A program made the translations under genes and the position numbers. Below, one piece after another: positions 11,173 through 19,505 of a DNA stretch of 64,000 nt (the stretch's first letter is position 1; every line of letters starts with the position of its first letter). The notes below the pieces were generated by a model, which worked only from the letters and a program-made list of their open reading frames with translations, was not told where the DNA came from and did no database searches. The stretch lies in contig CAYZVO010000006.1 of NCBI GenBank assembly GCA_964481655.1, forward strand, positions 16,948 to 80,947, written 5' to 3'. This DNA is from CALDOK01 sp964481655 (lineage in GTDB: Bacteria > Myxococcota_A > UBA796 > JAFGLY01).

Positions 11173-12711
11173 CTACCAGCACTCGATGATGAAGGGGCTC
11201 CCCTTGGCCTGGCGGGTCAGGCCCGCGCTGTCGGTCCACTGAACCACCGGTTCGGTGACCCGGGAGCGCACCGCGCAAGCTTCTTCGGAGAGGCTGAGGC
11301 TGTAGGAGATGATCCCTGTGTCGTAGATGGTGTGCACGTCGCGGTCGGTGTCCTCGGCGGCGTCCAGGCTGACCTCCCAGGAGTAGGTGATGTTGCCGTC
11401 CTCGTCCTCGACCTCGTCGTAGGGCTCGGGGCTGATGTCGTGGATCTCCATGCCCGCGGGGATGGTCTCGTAGACGACGCCGCTGCCTTCGGTTCGGCCG
11501 AGGTTGGTGACCTCGAGCGCCACGAAGATGCTGCCGTCGGCGACGGTGGTGGCCCAGCCACGCTGGCGGCCGACGATGAACACCGGGTTGTCGCGGATGT
11601 CCTTCCAGACCGTGGTGTTGGGGTCGATGGTGCCGCTGAGCATGGTGTCCAGCAGCATCTTCGGGATCTGGGCCCCAGTGAAGTCGAAGTCGTAGGCGGT
11701 CCCGGTGACCTGGGTCTCCTCGATGCACCACCAGGCCGGTGAGATGCTGGAGGCGTAGTCGAAGACCACGCGCTCGCCCCGGGACAGCTGGATGCTGCCG
11801 CTCTCGCCGTAGATGTCGCTGGCGTCGTAGTCGGGATCGCCGGCGCCGGCGTCCTGGGTCTGCTCGCTGCCGTAGGCGTACCACCGGTCGATGCACACAT
11901 CGAGATCCTCGCCAATGTGCTCGACGACGATGCCCTCGGTGCTGGAGTAGATGTCGACGTAGCCGCGGGTGTCGGCCTCGTGCAGCCCCAGGCAGGGCAG
12001 CTGGAAGTAGCCCGACAGGGTCGCGACCTCGTTGCCGTCCGGGTCGTTGCTCGCCGCCCAGAAATAGCCGAACTCCGTGCCCTCGACCTCGGGGTACCAG
12101 GTCACGTCGATCACAGACTCTTCGCCGGGGCCCAGCGTGGCGGGAAGCTCGGTCTCGACGTCGAAGCTCTCGCCCTGCAGCACCCAGGACTCCACGACCA
12201 GATCGACCGCGCCCTCGTTCCGGGCCACGATGCTGCCGTAGACGGGGTTGCCGTCGTAGGAGCGCATGTTGAGCTGCTGGGGATCGAAGACCAGATCGGG
12301 CATCACCCCGATGCCGAACAGATCGACGCTGATCTGGGGGACCGTCGCGTTGCTGGAGACGATCACGGTGGCCTGGTCATCGCTGGTGGCCGGCGCGTAG
12401 GCCAGCTCGACCTCCACCGAGGTGCCGGAGGACAGGGACTCGGGGAGCTGCTCGTCGACGATGGTGAAGGTGCCGGAGCCCTGTACGTGCAGGGGGTCCA
12501 GCTCCACGGCGGTGGCGCCGATGCTCGAGATGACGATGCTCTCCACCGCCACCGTGCCCGCCGCCACCTCGCCGAAGTCGATGAGGTCGGGGATCACCTG
12601 CAGGACGCGCTCACCGGCTTCGGGGGGGCCATCGTCGATGCGGCCGAAGCGGGACTCGATGCAGCCGGTCATCAGCACGGCGATGGCGGCGCAGCTCAGC
12701 GGGCGGTGCAT
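11173..12711 (-). CDS. Choice-of-anchor D (ASH-like) lipoprotein with DUF11-like repeat
   Basis: 512 aa from ATG 12711, chosen because it yields a lipoprotein signal (AVLMTGC, Cys17) and has GGGAG upstream; in-frame residues before it look non-coding. Two N-terminal immunoglobulin-like modules of the ASH/choice-of-anchor D type (DFGEVAAGT, the marker of this fold) span about 45-240. A middle region contains paired Cys, and a C-terminal module has VTNLGRTEGSG and PAGMEI, as in DUF11-like conserved repeats. It heads the operon. Inferred role: cell-surface scaffold or adhesin on the outer membrane. Domain calls are by motif; partners are inferred from position. Confidence 0.8.
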   Translation of the reverse strand: MHRPLSCAAIAVLMTGCIESRFGRIDDGPPEAGERVLQVIPDLIDFGEVAAGTVAVESIVISSIGATAVELDPLHVQGSGTFTIVDEQLPESLSSGTSVEVELAYAPATSDDQATVIVSSNATVPQISVDLFGIGVMPDLVFDPQQLNMRSYDGNPVYGSIVARNEGAVDLVVESWVLQGESFDVETELPATLGPGEESVIDVTWYPEVEGTEFGYFWAASNDPDGNEVATLSGYFQLPCLGLHEADTRGYVDIYSSTEGIVVEHIGEDLDVCIDRWYAYGSEQTQDAGAGDPDYDASDIYGESGSIQLSRGERVVFDYASSISPAWWCIEETQVTGTAYDFDFTGAQIPKMLLDTMLSGTIDPNTTVWKDIRDNPVFIVGRQRGWATTVADGSIFVALEVTNLGRTEGSGVVYETIPAGMEIHDISPEPYDEVEDEDGNITYSWEVSLDAAEDTDRDVHTIYDTGIISYSLSLSEEACAVRSRVTEPVVQWTDSAGLTRQAKGSPFIIECW

Positions 12712-12795
12712 GGCGGTCTCCCTGGGTCGACTCATGTCTAACGGGACAGTGTGCCCCAAGGGGAGCGCGTTGACAGGCGGTGTGCCGCCGACCAC

Positions 12796-13704
12796 TCAGG
12801 CGCGGGCGGCCAGCAGCCCGCGGATGGCGTGGACGGCCTCGATCCCGACACCGGCGGTGCCCGGCGGGCGGGCGTCTTCGTCGTGGCAGTCCGAGCCGCC
12901 CGTGGCGATGGGCAGGCCGTGCTGGACCCGCAGCGCCTCGACGCGAGCCTCGAGCTCTGCGTTGTGGCCGGGGTAGGCGACCTCGAGGCCGTCCAGCCCC
13001 ATGGCCAGGAAGCGGGGCAGCAGCTCGACCACGGTCTCGAGGGGCGGCAGGACCTCCTTGTAGTGGCTGTCGCCCGGGAAGGAGCCGGCCGCGGGGTGCG
13101 CGAAGACGCGCACGAAGGGGTAGGCGTCGAGCAGCGGGGCCAGGTCCTCGAAGGTCATGCCCGAGGGGATGTAGGCCGGGCTGTCGTTGCCGATGATGTG
13201 GGAGATGGTGTCCCGCTCGGTGATGCCCAGGCCCTTGAGCGCCACGGCGAAGTGACGGCGGCTGACCTGGTCGGTCTGGCTGTACAGATCGTCGGCGGTC
13301 AGCTCACGGGGCAGCATGGGCTCCACACCCGCGGGGCCGAAGTAGCGGTTGATCTCCACCAGGCGGGCCTGCACCAGGGAGTCACCGCGGCCCTTGGCGA
13401 AGGTCGCCACGGCCAGCTCGAGGAAGGCGGGATCGTCCAGCAGCGCCGCGTCGAAGTAGAGCAGCAGGTGCAGGGAGCCCCGGAAGAGGTCCTCGGAGAA
13501 GCGCAGGGTGACCTCGACCCCGGGCAGCACATCGACGCCGGTGGTCATGCCGGCGTCCAGCGCCTCGCGGAGCCCCGCGACGGTGTCATGGTCGGTGACG
13601 GCGACGGCATTCACGCCCAGCGCGGCGTAGCGCTGGATGAGCTCGGTGGGGCTGAAGTCGCCGTCGGACGCGGTGGTGTGGTTGTGCAGATCGGCCTGGT
13701 GCAC
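12796..13704 (-). CDS. PHP-domain metal-dependent phosphoesterase
   Basis: 302 aa from GTG 13704 with AGGAGG six bases upstream. The PHP metal ligands are in order: DLHNH at the N-terminus, AVTDHD near 38, PGVEVT near 66, VFAHPAAG near 205 and GGSDCHDED near 275. This matches the YciV/RNase AM-like group of single-domain PHP enzymes, which hydrolyse 3',5'-nucleoside bisphosphates or short RNA ends. The protein is cytoplasmic, with no signal peptide. A -10-like TATGCA lies 24 nt upstream of the start. Substrate is inferred from family only. The gap to the surface operon is 84 nt, so co-transcription is possible. Confidence 0.85.
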   Translation of the reverse strand: MHQADLHNHTTASDGDFSPTELIQRYAALGVNAVAVTDHDTVAGLREALDAGMTTGVDVLPGVEVTLRFSEDLFRGSLHLLLYFDAALLDDPAFLELAVATFAKGRGDSLVQARLVEINRYFGPAGVEPMLPRELTADDLYSQTDQVSRRHFAVALKGLGITERDTISHIIGNDSPAYIPSGMTFEDLAPLLDAYPFVRVFAHPAAGSFPGDSHYKEVLPPLETVVELLPRFLAMGLDGLEVAYPGHNAELEARVEALRVQHGLPIATGGSDCHDEDARPPGTAGVGIEAVHAIRGLLAARA

Positions 13705-13767
13705 GGTGGACCTCCTTGTGGAGGCCCGTGCATAGCGCGTCGAGACCGGGTCGCCACCCGACCGGCG

Positions 13768-14376
13768 TCAGGAAGCCAGGTCGATGGTGAGGGCCACTTC
13801 GTCCTTGATGAGATCGTCCGGCTTGCCCGGGTAGGCGATGCCGTAGGCCTGTCGGTCGATCACGAACTCGGTGGTGGCCTTCATGGCGCCGCCGCCCAGC
13901 TCGATGGTGGCCGGGAAGCTCACCCGCTGGGTGACCCCGCGGATGGTCAGATCGCCGGTGACGGTGTGGGTGCCGCCCTCGGCGCCCGCGGCGATGCTGG
14001 TGGAGGCGAAGCTGGCCTTGGGGAAGGTGGCGGTGTCGAAGAAGTCCGGGGCCTTCAGGTGCCCGGTCAGCATGTCGTGGTCCGACTGCAGCGCGCCCAT
14101 GTTCACCGTGACCTGGATGCCCGTGGGCGTGTCACCGTCGAGCGTCAACTCACCCGCGAAGCTGGGGAACCAGACGTCGTGGGTGCCGGTGATCTTGGCG
14201 CCCAGGGCCTGGACCTTGGACTTGGTGGGATCGATGGTCAGGGCGTCGCCGGGCGCGGGCTCGGCGGCCTCGGCGTCGGGGATGACGACGGCCACGGCGC
14301 GGCCTTCGCGCAGGTCGGTGGCGCAGCCGAGGCTGGCGAGGGCGATGAGGATGGGAAGGGTCGGGAACGAACTCAT
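13768..14376 (-). CDS. YceI-family lipocalin-like lipoprotein
   Basis: 202 aa, ATG 14376 with a strong GAGGTGA ribosome site. A lipoprotein signal (IALASLGC) precedes the YceI fold from about residue 45: DPTKSKVQAL, the DVWFPSFAGELTLDGD strand, LKAPDFFDTATFPKASF (the family's FD...PxAxF signature) and GDLTIRGVTQRVSFP near the end. YceI proteins bind isoprenoid or amphiphilic ligands in a barrel and are usually periplasmic; here a lipid anchor is predicted. It is separated by 63 nt from the PHP gene and is divergent from the histidine kinase gene. Confidence 0.9.
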   Translation of the reverse strand: MSSFPTLPILIALASLGCATDLREGRAVAVVIPDAEAAEPAPGDALTIDPTKSKVQALGAKITGTHDVWFPSFAGELTLDGDTPTGIQVTVNMGALQSDHDMLTGHLKAPDFFDTATFPKASFASTSIAAGAEGGTHTVTGDLTIRGVTQRVSFPATIELGGGAMKATTEFVIDRQAYGIAYPGKPDDLIKDEVALTIDLAS

Positions 14377-14554
14377 GGATCACCTCGGGTGCGTGGATCA
14401 CCCGCCCACCATGGGATCGAACAGCGGGACGGCAAGGGCCGGCAGCGTGTCCCTGTGAGCCCGTTCGCAGAATTGAAACGGAATGTTCCATCTTACCTGT
14501 GGGACGGGCTCGGATCTGCCGAAGAGCAGAACAGCACCCGCGCTCGAGGACACC

Positions 14555-16621
14555 ATGAGCGACTCCCGGCCACCGGTTCCCGGCAAGACTGCCGAGGTGA
14601 TGCTCGACATCGCGACAGCGGACCGGAGCCCCGCAGGCGACTGGCTGCCGCTCCAGCTCCCCTCGCCCGAAGCGACCACGCTGCAGGCGGTCCTGGACGC
14701 CACCCCAGGCTACGCGCTGATGGTGGACAGCGCACACCGCATCGTCCTCGCCAACCAGACACTCGCGGAGGCGGTGGGAGCGAGCGTCGAAGACCTAAGA
14801 GGCCAAGCCTGCCACGAGCGCGTCCACGGGACCGCCAGCGCGTTCCCCGGCTGCCCACTCGAGGCGGCGCTGGAGGAAGGCGTGGGCGTCGAGAGGCAGC
14901 TGTATGACGAGGCTTCGGGCGCCTACCTCTCATCGTGGGTCCAGCCCACGCGCCTCGTCACGGAGGACGGCGCCCGGATCTACCTCCACGGCGCCTCCGA
15001 CATCACGGAAGACGTCATCAACGAGCGCACCGCCAACGCGCGCTTCCACGCCAGCGCTGCCCTGGCAGAGATGCTGGCCCTGTCCGTACAGCCCTCCGAC
15101 CTGCGCACGCTGGCGCGGCGAGCCCTCGAGACCATTACCAAGCTGCCCTGGCTCAGCCTGCGGGGGCAGGGGGCGGTCTTCCTCGTGGACGAGACCGACG
15201 GTCAGCTGCGGATGCTCACCAGCCTCAACCTCTCCCAACATGTCAGGCGCCTCTGTCGGAAGGTTCCCGCGGGTCGCTGCCACTGCGGGCGGGCACTCGC
15301 GAGGGGCGAGGCCCAGTTCGCCTCCAACATCGATGAGCGACACGACGTGCGCTACCCAGGTATGCAGCCCCACGGGCACTACTGCGTACCGATCCGCTAC
15401 GACGGTGAGACACTGGGGGTCCTGAACCTCTACCTCGAGCCCGGGCACACCCGGTGCGCGGACGAAGAGCGCCTCGTGCAGGCGGTGGCCGACGGCCTCG
15501 GCGGCATCATCCAGCGGAAGCTCGCCGAGCAGCGCCTCTCCGAAAGCGAGGCCCGCTTCCGCACGCTGGCCGAGGCCGCCAACGACGCCATCCTGCTGCT
15601 GGACCACTACTGCGATCTCGTGTTCTGGAACCCCTCCGCCGCCAAGGTCTTCGGCCGAACGGACGAGGAACTCGGCGCGCTGCTGAACGGCACCTGGCTG
15701 TTCACCGAAGAGAGCGGGATGGCGCTCCAGACCGCCGTGCGGGACGGACAGGCCGCGACGGGCACTCATCGGCTGGCGCTGGTGGGCGTAAACCCCGATG
15801 GTGAGGCATTCCCCCTGAGCACCTCAGTCTCCAAGCTCGAAGTCGGGGGGCAGATCCTGACCGCCCTGATCATGCACGACAAGAGCGAGCAGATGCGCCT
15901 GGAGGCCGCCCTGGTGCGCAGCGAGCGCCTGGCCGCGGCGGGGATGCTCGCTGCGGGGGTGACCCACGAGATCAACAACCCACTGGCCACACTGGAGCTG
16001 AACCTCGACAACCTGGCGGACATGGCGCAGACGCTCCGGTCCGGCCAGGTGGACGCCGCCACCGTGGCGGAGCTGCAAGAGATCGCCCAGGACCTGCGAG
16101 ACGCGGTCGGTCACATCAGCCAGGTGACCGCGAGTATGCGCAGCCTGGCCAGGGCCGCCAAGGTCCACCGCGCCCCGACCGACCTGAGCGTGGTCGCTCA
16201 ACGAGCGCTCAGGCTCATGAGAGCGCAGCTGAGGGACCTGCACAAGCTCGATCTGAAGCTCGGGCCGGTCCCCATGGTCACCGGCAACGAGGGGCAGCTG
16301 ATCCAGGTGGTGATCAACCTGATCACCAACGCACTCCGGGCGATGGGTGATCTGCCCCGAGGGGAGCGCCGCCTTTCGCTGACCTGCAGGGCCGAGGAAG
16401 GTCAGGTGAGGCTGGAGGTCCGGGACAGCGGGCCGGGGGTCCCGGCGAGCATACGCTCCAGCCTGTTCGAGCCCTTCGCCAGCACGCACACCGGCAACGG
16501 GGGCACTGGCCTGGGCCTCTGGATCTGTGCCGACATCCTCAGCGCACATGGCGGCACCATCGAGCTGGACGAGCACGTCGCGCCAGGCGCCCTGTTCGTC
16601 GTCCAACTGCCGGTCAGCTGA
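14555..16621 (+). CDS. Soluble hybrid-sensor histidine kinase, PAS-GAF-PAS-HisKA-HATPase
   Basis: 688 aa from ATG 14555 (GAGGA four bases upstream); an ATG at 14483 would add 24 residues without a ribosome site. PAS domain at about 45-160 with a Cys/His-rich insert (ACHERVHG...GCPL), GAF at about 175-345 with CHCGRA, a second PAS at about 355-470, then the phosphoacceptor helix GVTHEINNPL (His471). N box NLITNALRAM, G1 DSGPGVP and G2 GGTGLGL complete the ATPase domain. No membrane helix, so it senses a cytoplasmic signal; the Cys/His cluster suggests redox, metal or small-molecule input (inference). No response regulator is adjacent, so it is an orphan kinase. Confidence 0.92.
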   Translation: MSDSRPPVPGKTAEVMLDIATADRSPAGDWLPLQLPSPEATTLQAVLDATPGYALMVDSAHRIVLANQTLAEAVGASVEDLRGQACHERVHGTASAFPGCPLEAALEEGVGVERQLYDEASGAYLSSWVQPTRLVTEDGARIYLHGASDITEDVINERTANARFHASAALAEMLALSVQPSDLRTLARRALETITKLPWLSLRGQGAVFLVDETDGQLRMLTSLNLSQHVRRLCRKVPAGRCHCGRALARGEAQFASNIDERHDVRYPGMQPHGHYCVPIRYDGETLGVLNLYLEPGHTRCADEERLVQAVADGLGGIIQRKLAEQRLSESEARFRTLAEAANDAILLLDHYCDLVFWNPSAAKVFGRTDEELGALLNGTWLFTEESGMALQTAVRDGQAATGTHRLALVGVNPDGEAFPLSTSVSKLEVGGQILTALIMHDKSEQMRLEAALVRSERLAAAGMLAAGVTHEINNPLATLELNLDNLADMAQTLRSGQVDAATVAELQEIAQDLRDAVGHISQVTASMRSLARAAKVHRAPTDLSVVAQRALRLMRAQLRDLHKLDLKLGPVPMVTGNEGQLIQVVINLITNALRAMGDLPRGERRLSLTCRAEEGQVRLEVRDSGPGVPASIRSSLFEPFASTHTGNGGTGLGLWICADILSAHGGTIELDEHVAPGALFVVQLPVS

Positions 16622-16697
16622 GCACGGCAGACGCGGCGTTTGCGCTTTCGGGCCCCCGGGGTTCTCATAGGAGACGCTGTGTGTCTCCGGAGGAACC

Positions 16698-17612
16698 GTG
16701 CTCTCGACCCTCGCCACCGCCGCCCTGCTCTCCCTGTCCGCCCACGCCGTACCCGCCGAGCCCGCGGACCTTCCGGACTTCGACGCCCTGAAGGGCAAGG
16801 AGCGACGCCAGGCCTGGCGCGAGGCCCCCATCGACCCTGCCTACGAGCCGGACTTCTCGGCCTACACCATCGGCCACAAGCGGGTGCGCGCCGGCCTGAT
16901 GAACATCGACTACGGCCTGCTGGACAACGTGCAGATCGGCACCGCCCCCGTGCTCGACCTGCTGCGGGTCTACAACATCCACGGCAAGGTCACCGCCATC
17001 CAGACCGAGCGCATCGACCTGGCCGTCGAGGCCACGGGGATGTTCTGGGACGGCAACTGGGGCGAGGACCAGGAGTCCATCTCGGTGACCGCCTGGCCGC
17101 TGATGGCCACCGGCTCGTGGGTGATCTCTGAGCGCTTCTCACTGCACATGGGCTACCGCTGGGACAACCTGAACCTCAGCGGAAGCTTCGACAGCGAGGA
17201 TCTGGTGCGGGCGCTGACGAGCGTGGTCGGGCTCGACCTGGGTGACGAGATCTACGGCGCCCTCGAGGACAAGGGCACCTTCTACGGCGGCGGCCGCGCG
17301 ACCCTGGGCCAGAGCCGCATGGCGGTGGACTGTCGACTCAACCGTCGGGACAGCATCGTGCTGCAGGTCTGGCGCTACAACACGTTGAACGCCCGCATCG
17401 ATGCTGGCGGCGAGCTGGGCCAGGGCCTCGAGGCCGGCGCCGCGGTGCACCTGCAGCAGCCCCTGGACGGCGTCTTCGCGGCCACCTCGAGCATCGCCTA
17501 CCAGCTGACCCTGCCGCGCCTGCGGCTGCGGGTGGGCATCCCCATCTCCGGCGGGGACACCCTGCCCACGCTGTACCTGCCGCAGGCTTTCGAGCTGTAC
17601 TGGTTGTTCTGA
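16698..17612 (+). CDS. Outer-membrane beta-barrel protein, hypothetical
   Basis: 304 aa from GTG 16698, with GGAGG four bases upstream. A signal peptide ending LSAHA is followed by alternating aromatic/polar beta strands through to the C-terminus, which ends in YWLF; a terminal Phe after a beta strand is the Bam recognition signal. Central segments such as GGGRATLGQSRM and YQLTLPRLRLRVG look like transmembrane strands. No family is recognised. It stands 39 nt upstream of an FG-GAP lipoprotein gene in the same direction, and a perfect 14-bp palindrome lies between them. Confidence 0.7.
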   Translation: MLSTLATAALLSLSAHAVPAEPADLPDFDALKGKERRQAWREAPIDPAYEPDFSAYTIGHKRVRAGLMNIDYGLLDNVQIGTAPVLDLLRVYNIHGKVTAIQTERIDLAVEATGMFWDGNWGEDQESISVTAWPLMATGSWVISERFSLHMGYRWDNLNLSGSFDSEDLVRALTSVVGLDLGDEIYGALEDKGTFYGGGRATLGQSRMAVDCRLNRRDSIVLQVWRYNTLNARIDAGGELGQGLEAGAAVHLQQPLDGVFAATSSIAYQLTLPRLRLRVGIPISGGDTLPTLYLPQAFELYWLF

Positions 17613-17651
17613 ACCGGGGTATGAGGTGGGTGTGCGCACACCGGAGTGACC

Positions 17652-19403
17652 ATGCGGCTGCCCCTGCCCTTCGTCCTCGCCCTGTCTGCCGGCCTGACCG
17701 CCTGCCTGCCCGATCTGCAGGAGGACACGCAGGGCAAGCCACCGGGCGACACCCAGCCGGACACCGAGGACACCACGGAGACCGGCGTGGGACCCGACGC
17801 CGACGGCGACGGCTGGTCCGAGTGGGACGGCGACTGCGACGACAGCGATCCCGACATCTACCCCGGCGCCCCGGACACCGTGGGCGACGGCATCGACCAG
17901 AGCTGCGACGGCATCGACGGGACGGATCTGGACTCCGACGGCTACGCCTCCACCGCGAGTGGCGGCGACGACTGCGAGGACGAGGACCCGACCGTGAACC
18001 CGGCGGCGTTCGACTGGAACGACGGCACGGACAACGACTGCGACAGCATGACCGACACCATCTCGAGCGGCCTCGCCGATGGCCGCTGGGTGGGCAGCAT
18101 GACGGCCGCAGGTGTGGGCGCCGCGGTCTCCATCGTCGGTGACGTGAACAACGACGGCCTTGACGACCTGTTGGTGAGCGCCGTGGGCGATCCGGACGCC
18201 GGCGGCAAGGGCGCCGCCTATCTGCTGCTCGGGCCCGCCGCGCAGGAGCAGGAAATCCTGGGGGCCGACGCCCGCCTGATGGGTGCCGCGAACGTCGACG
18301 GCGGCTGGCCCTCCGTGAGCGGGGCCGGGGACTCCAACCGCGACGGGAACGACGACATGCTGATCGGTGCGGCGGGCACCGCGTCCGGCGCGGAGTCCGC
18401 AGGTGAGGTCTACCTGGTGCGCGGCCCCCTGACGGGCGACCTCTACCTGATCGGTGCCGACGCGACCCTGAGTGGCCTGACCGCCGACGACAAGCTCGGG
18501 GCCTCCGTGGCCGGCCTCGGAGATGTGGACGATGACGCGCGGGCGGACTTCGCCGCGGGCGCCCCGGGCTGGGGTGTCATCGACGCTGGGCGCGGCGCGG
18601 TCTACGTCATCACCTCGCCGCCCTCCGGCGACAGCTCCATCGAGACCGCCGGCGTGCGGCTGTACGGCGAGAGCGCCGGTGACAGCGCCGGCTTCTCCGT
18701 GGCTTCCGCGGGAGACACCAACGGCGACGGGCTGAACGACCTGATCGTCGGCGCTCCCTACGAGAGCAGCTGGCGGAGCAGGAACGGCGCAGCCTACGTC
18801 GTGAACGGCCCCATGGACGCCGAAGGGTCCCTCGGCAACCTGGGCACCAAGCTGACCGGACCGACCGAAGGCTCCGAGGCCGGCTACGCGGTGGCCGGCG
18901 CGGGGGACTTCGACGGCGACGGCCTGGCCGACGTGGTGGTGGGCGCGCGCGGTGACGGGTCGAGCGGCTCGCAGGCCGGCAGCGCCACCGTGTTGCTCGG
19001 GCCCTTCGTCAAAGACCGCACCCTCGAGGGAGCCCACCTGCGGGCGCTGGGCGCCCAGTCGGACGACCAGGCGGGCACCTCCGTGGCCGACGCGGGGGAC
19101 TTCGACGGCGACGGATGGAACGATGTGGTGGTGGGCGCCAACGGCTTCGACTTCTCGGGTGAGTCCGACGGCGCGGCCTACCTGCTGCTGGGCAACCACA
19201 GCGGCACCGTGTCCCTGGCCACCGCCCAGGCCACCTTCACCGGCGAGCAGGTCGGGCAGCACCTGGGCAACGCGGTCGGTGGCGGCGGAGATCTCGACGG
19301 CGACGGCGCGATGGACCTGGTGCTGGGGGCCTGGCAGTACCAGGGCAGCGCCGTCAGCGCCGGCGTGGCCTATGTGTTCCACGGGCCGGGCAGTGGGCCC
19401 TGA
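17652..19403 (+). CDS. FG-GAP repeat / MopE-like surface lipoprotein
   Basis: 583 aa from ATG 17652, chosen over GTG 17646 because CGGAG is five bases upstream and the lipoprotein signal (SAGLTAC) fits. An acidic Asp/Thr linker leads into a MopE-like section with DGDCDDSD, YPGAPD and DGIDQSCDG near residues 50-90 and a second such motif near 110. Then come about six FG-GAP units, each with a DxNxDGxxDLLVS or DFDGDGxxDVVVGA calcium loop, the blades of an integrin-alpha-like beta-propeller. Family knowledge: these are surface-exposed adhesion or binding proteins. It lacks a C-terminal sorting helix, unlike the related protein at the right edge, consistent with lipid anchoring. Confidence 0.88.
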   Translation: MRLPLPFVLALSAGLTACLPDLQEDTQGKPPGDTQPDTEDTTETGVGPDADGDGWSEWDGDCDDSDPDIYPGAPDTVGDGIDQSCDGIDGTDLDSDGYASTASGGDDCEDEDPTVNPAAFDWNDGTDNDCDSMTDTISSGLADGRWVGSMTAAGVGAAVSIVGDVNNDGLDDLLVSAVGDPDAGGKGAAYLLLGPAAQEQEILGADARLMGAANVDGGWPSVSGAGDSNRDGNDDMLIGAAGTASGAESAGEVYLVRGPLTGDLYLIGADATLSGLTADDKLGASVAGLGDVDDDARADFAAGAPGWGVIDAGRGAVYVITSPPSGDSSIETAGVRLYGESAGDSAGFSVASAGDTNGDGLNDLIVGAPYESSWRSRNGAAYVVNGPMDAEGSLGNLGTKLTGPTEGSEAGYAVAGAGDFDGDGLADVVVGARGDGSSGSQAGSATVLLGPFVKDRTLEGAHLRALGAQSDDQAGTSVADAGDFDGDGWNDVVVGANGFDFSGESDGAAYLLLGNHSGTVSLATAQATFTGEQVGQHLGNAVGGGGDLDGDGAMDLVLGAWQYQGSAVSAGVAYVFHGPGSGP

Positions 19404-19505
19404 CGACACCGGGCCATCGTCACTGCACCTCCTCGGTCGGCTCTCACCGGTCGCCTCGGCTGGATACATTCGGCTGTCCCGAACGACCAGATCCCGGAGT
19501 GACCG

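Noticed and set aside
12751..14907. A 718-codon plus-strand open frame
   Set aside because: Antisense to the PHP and YceI genes, both of which have complete family motifs.
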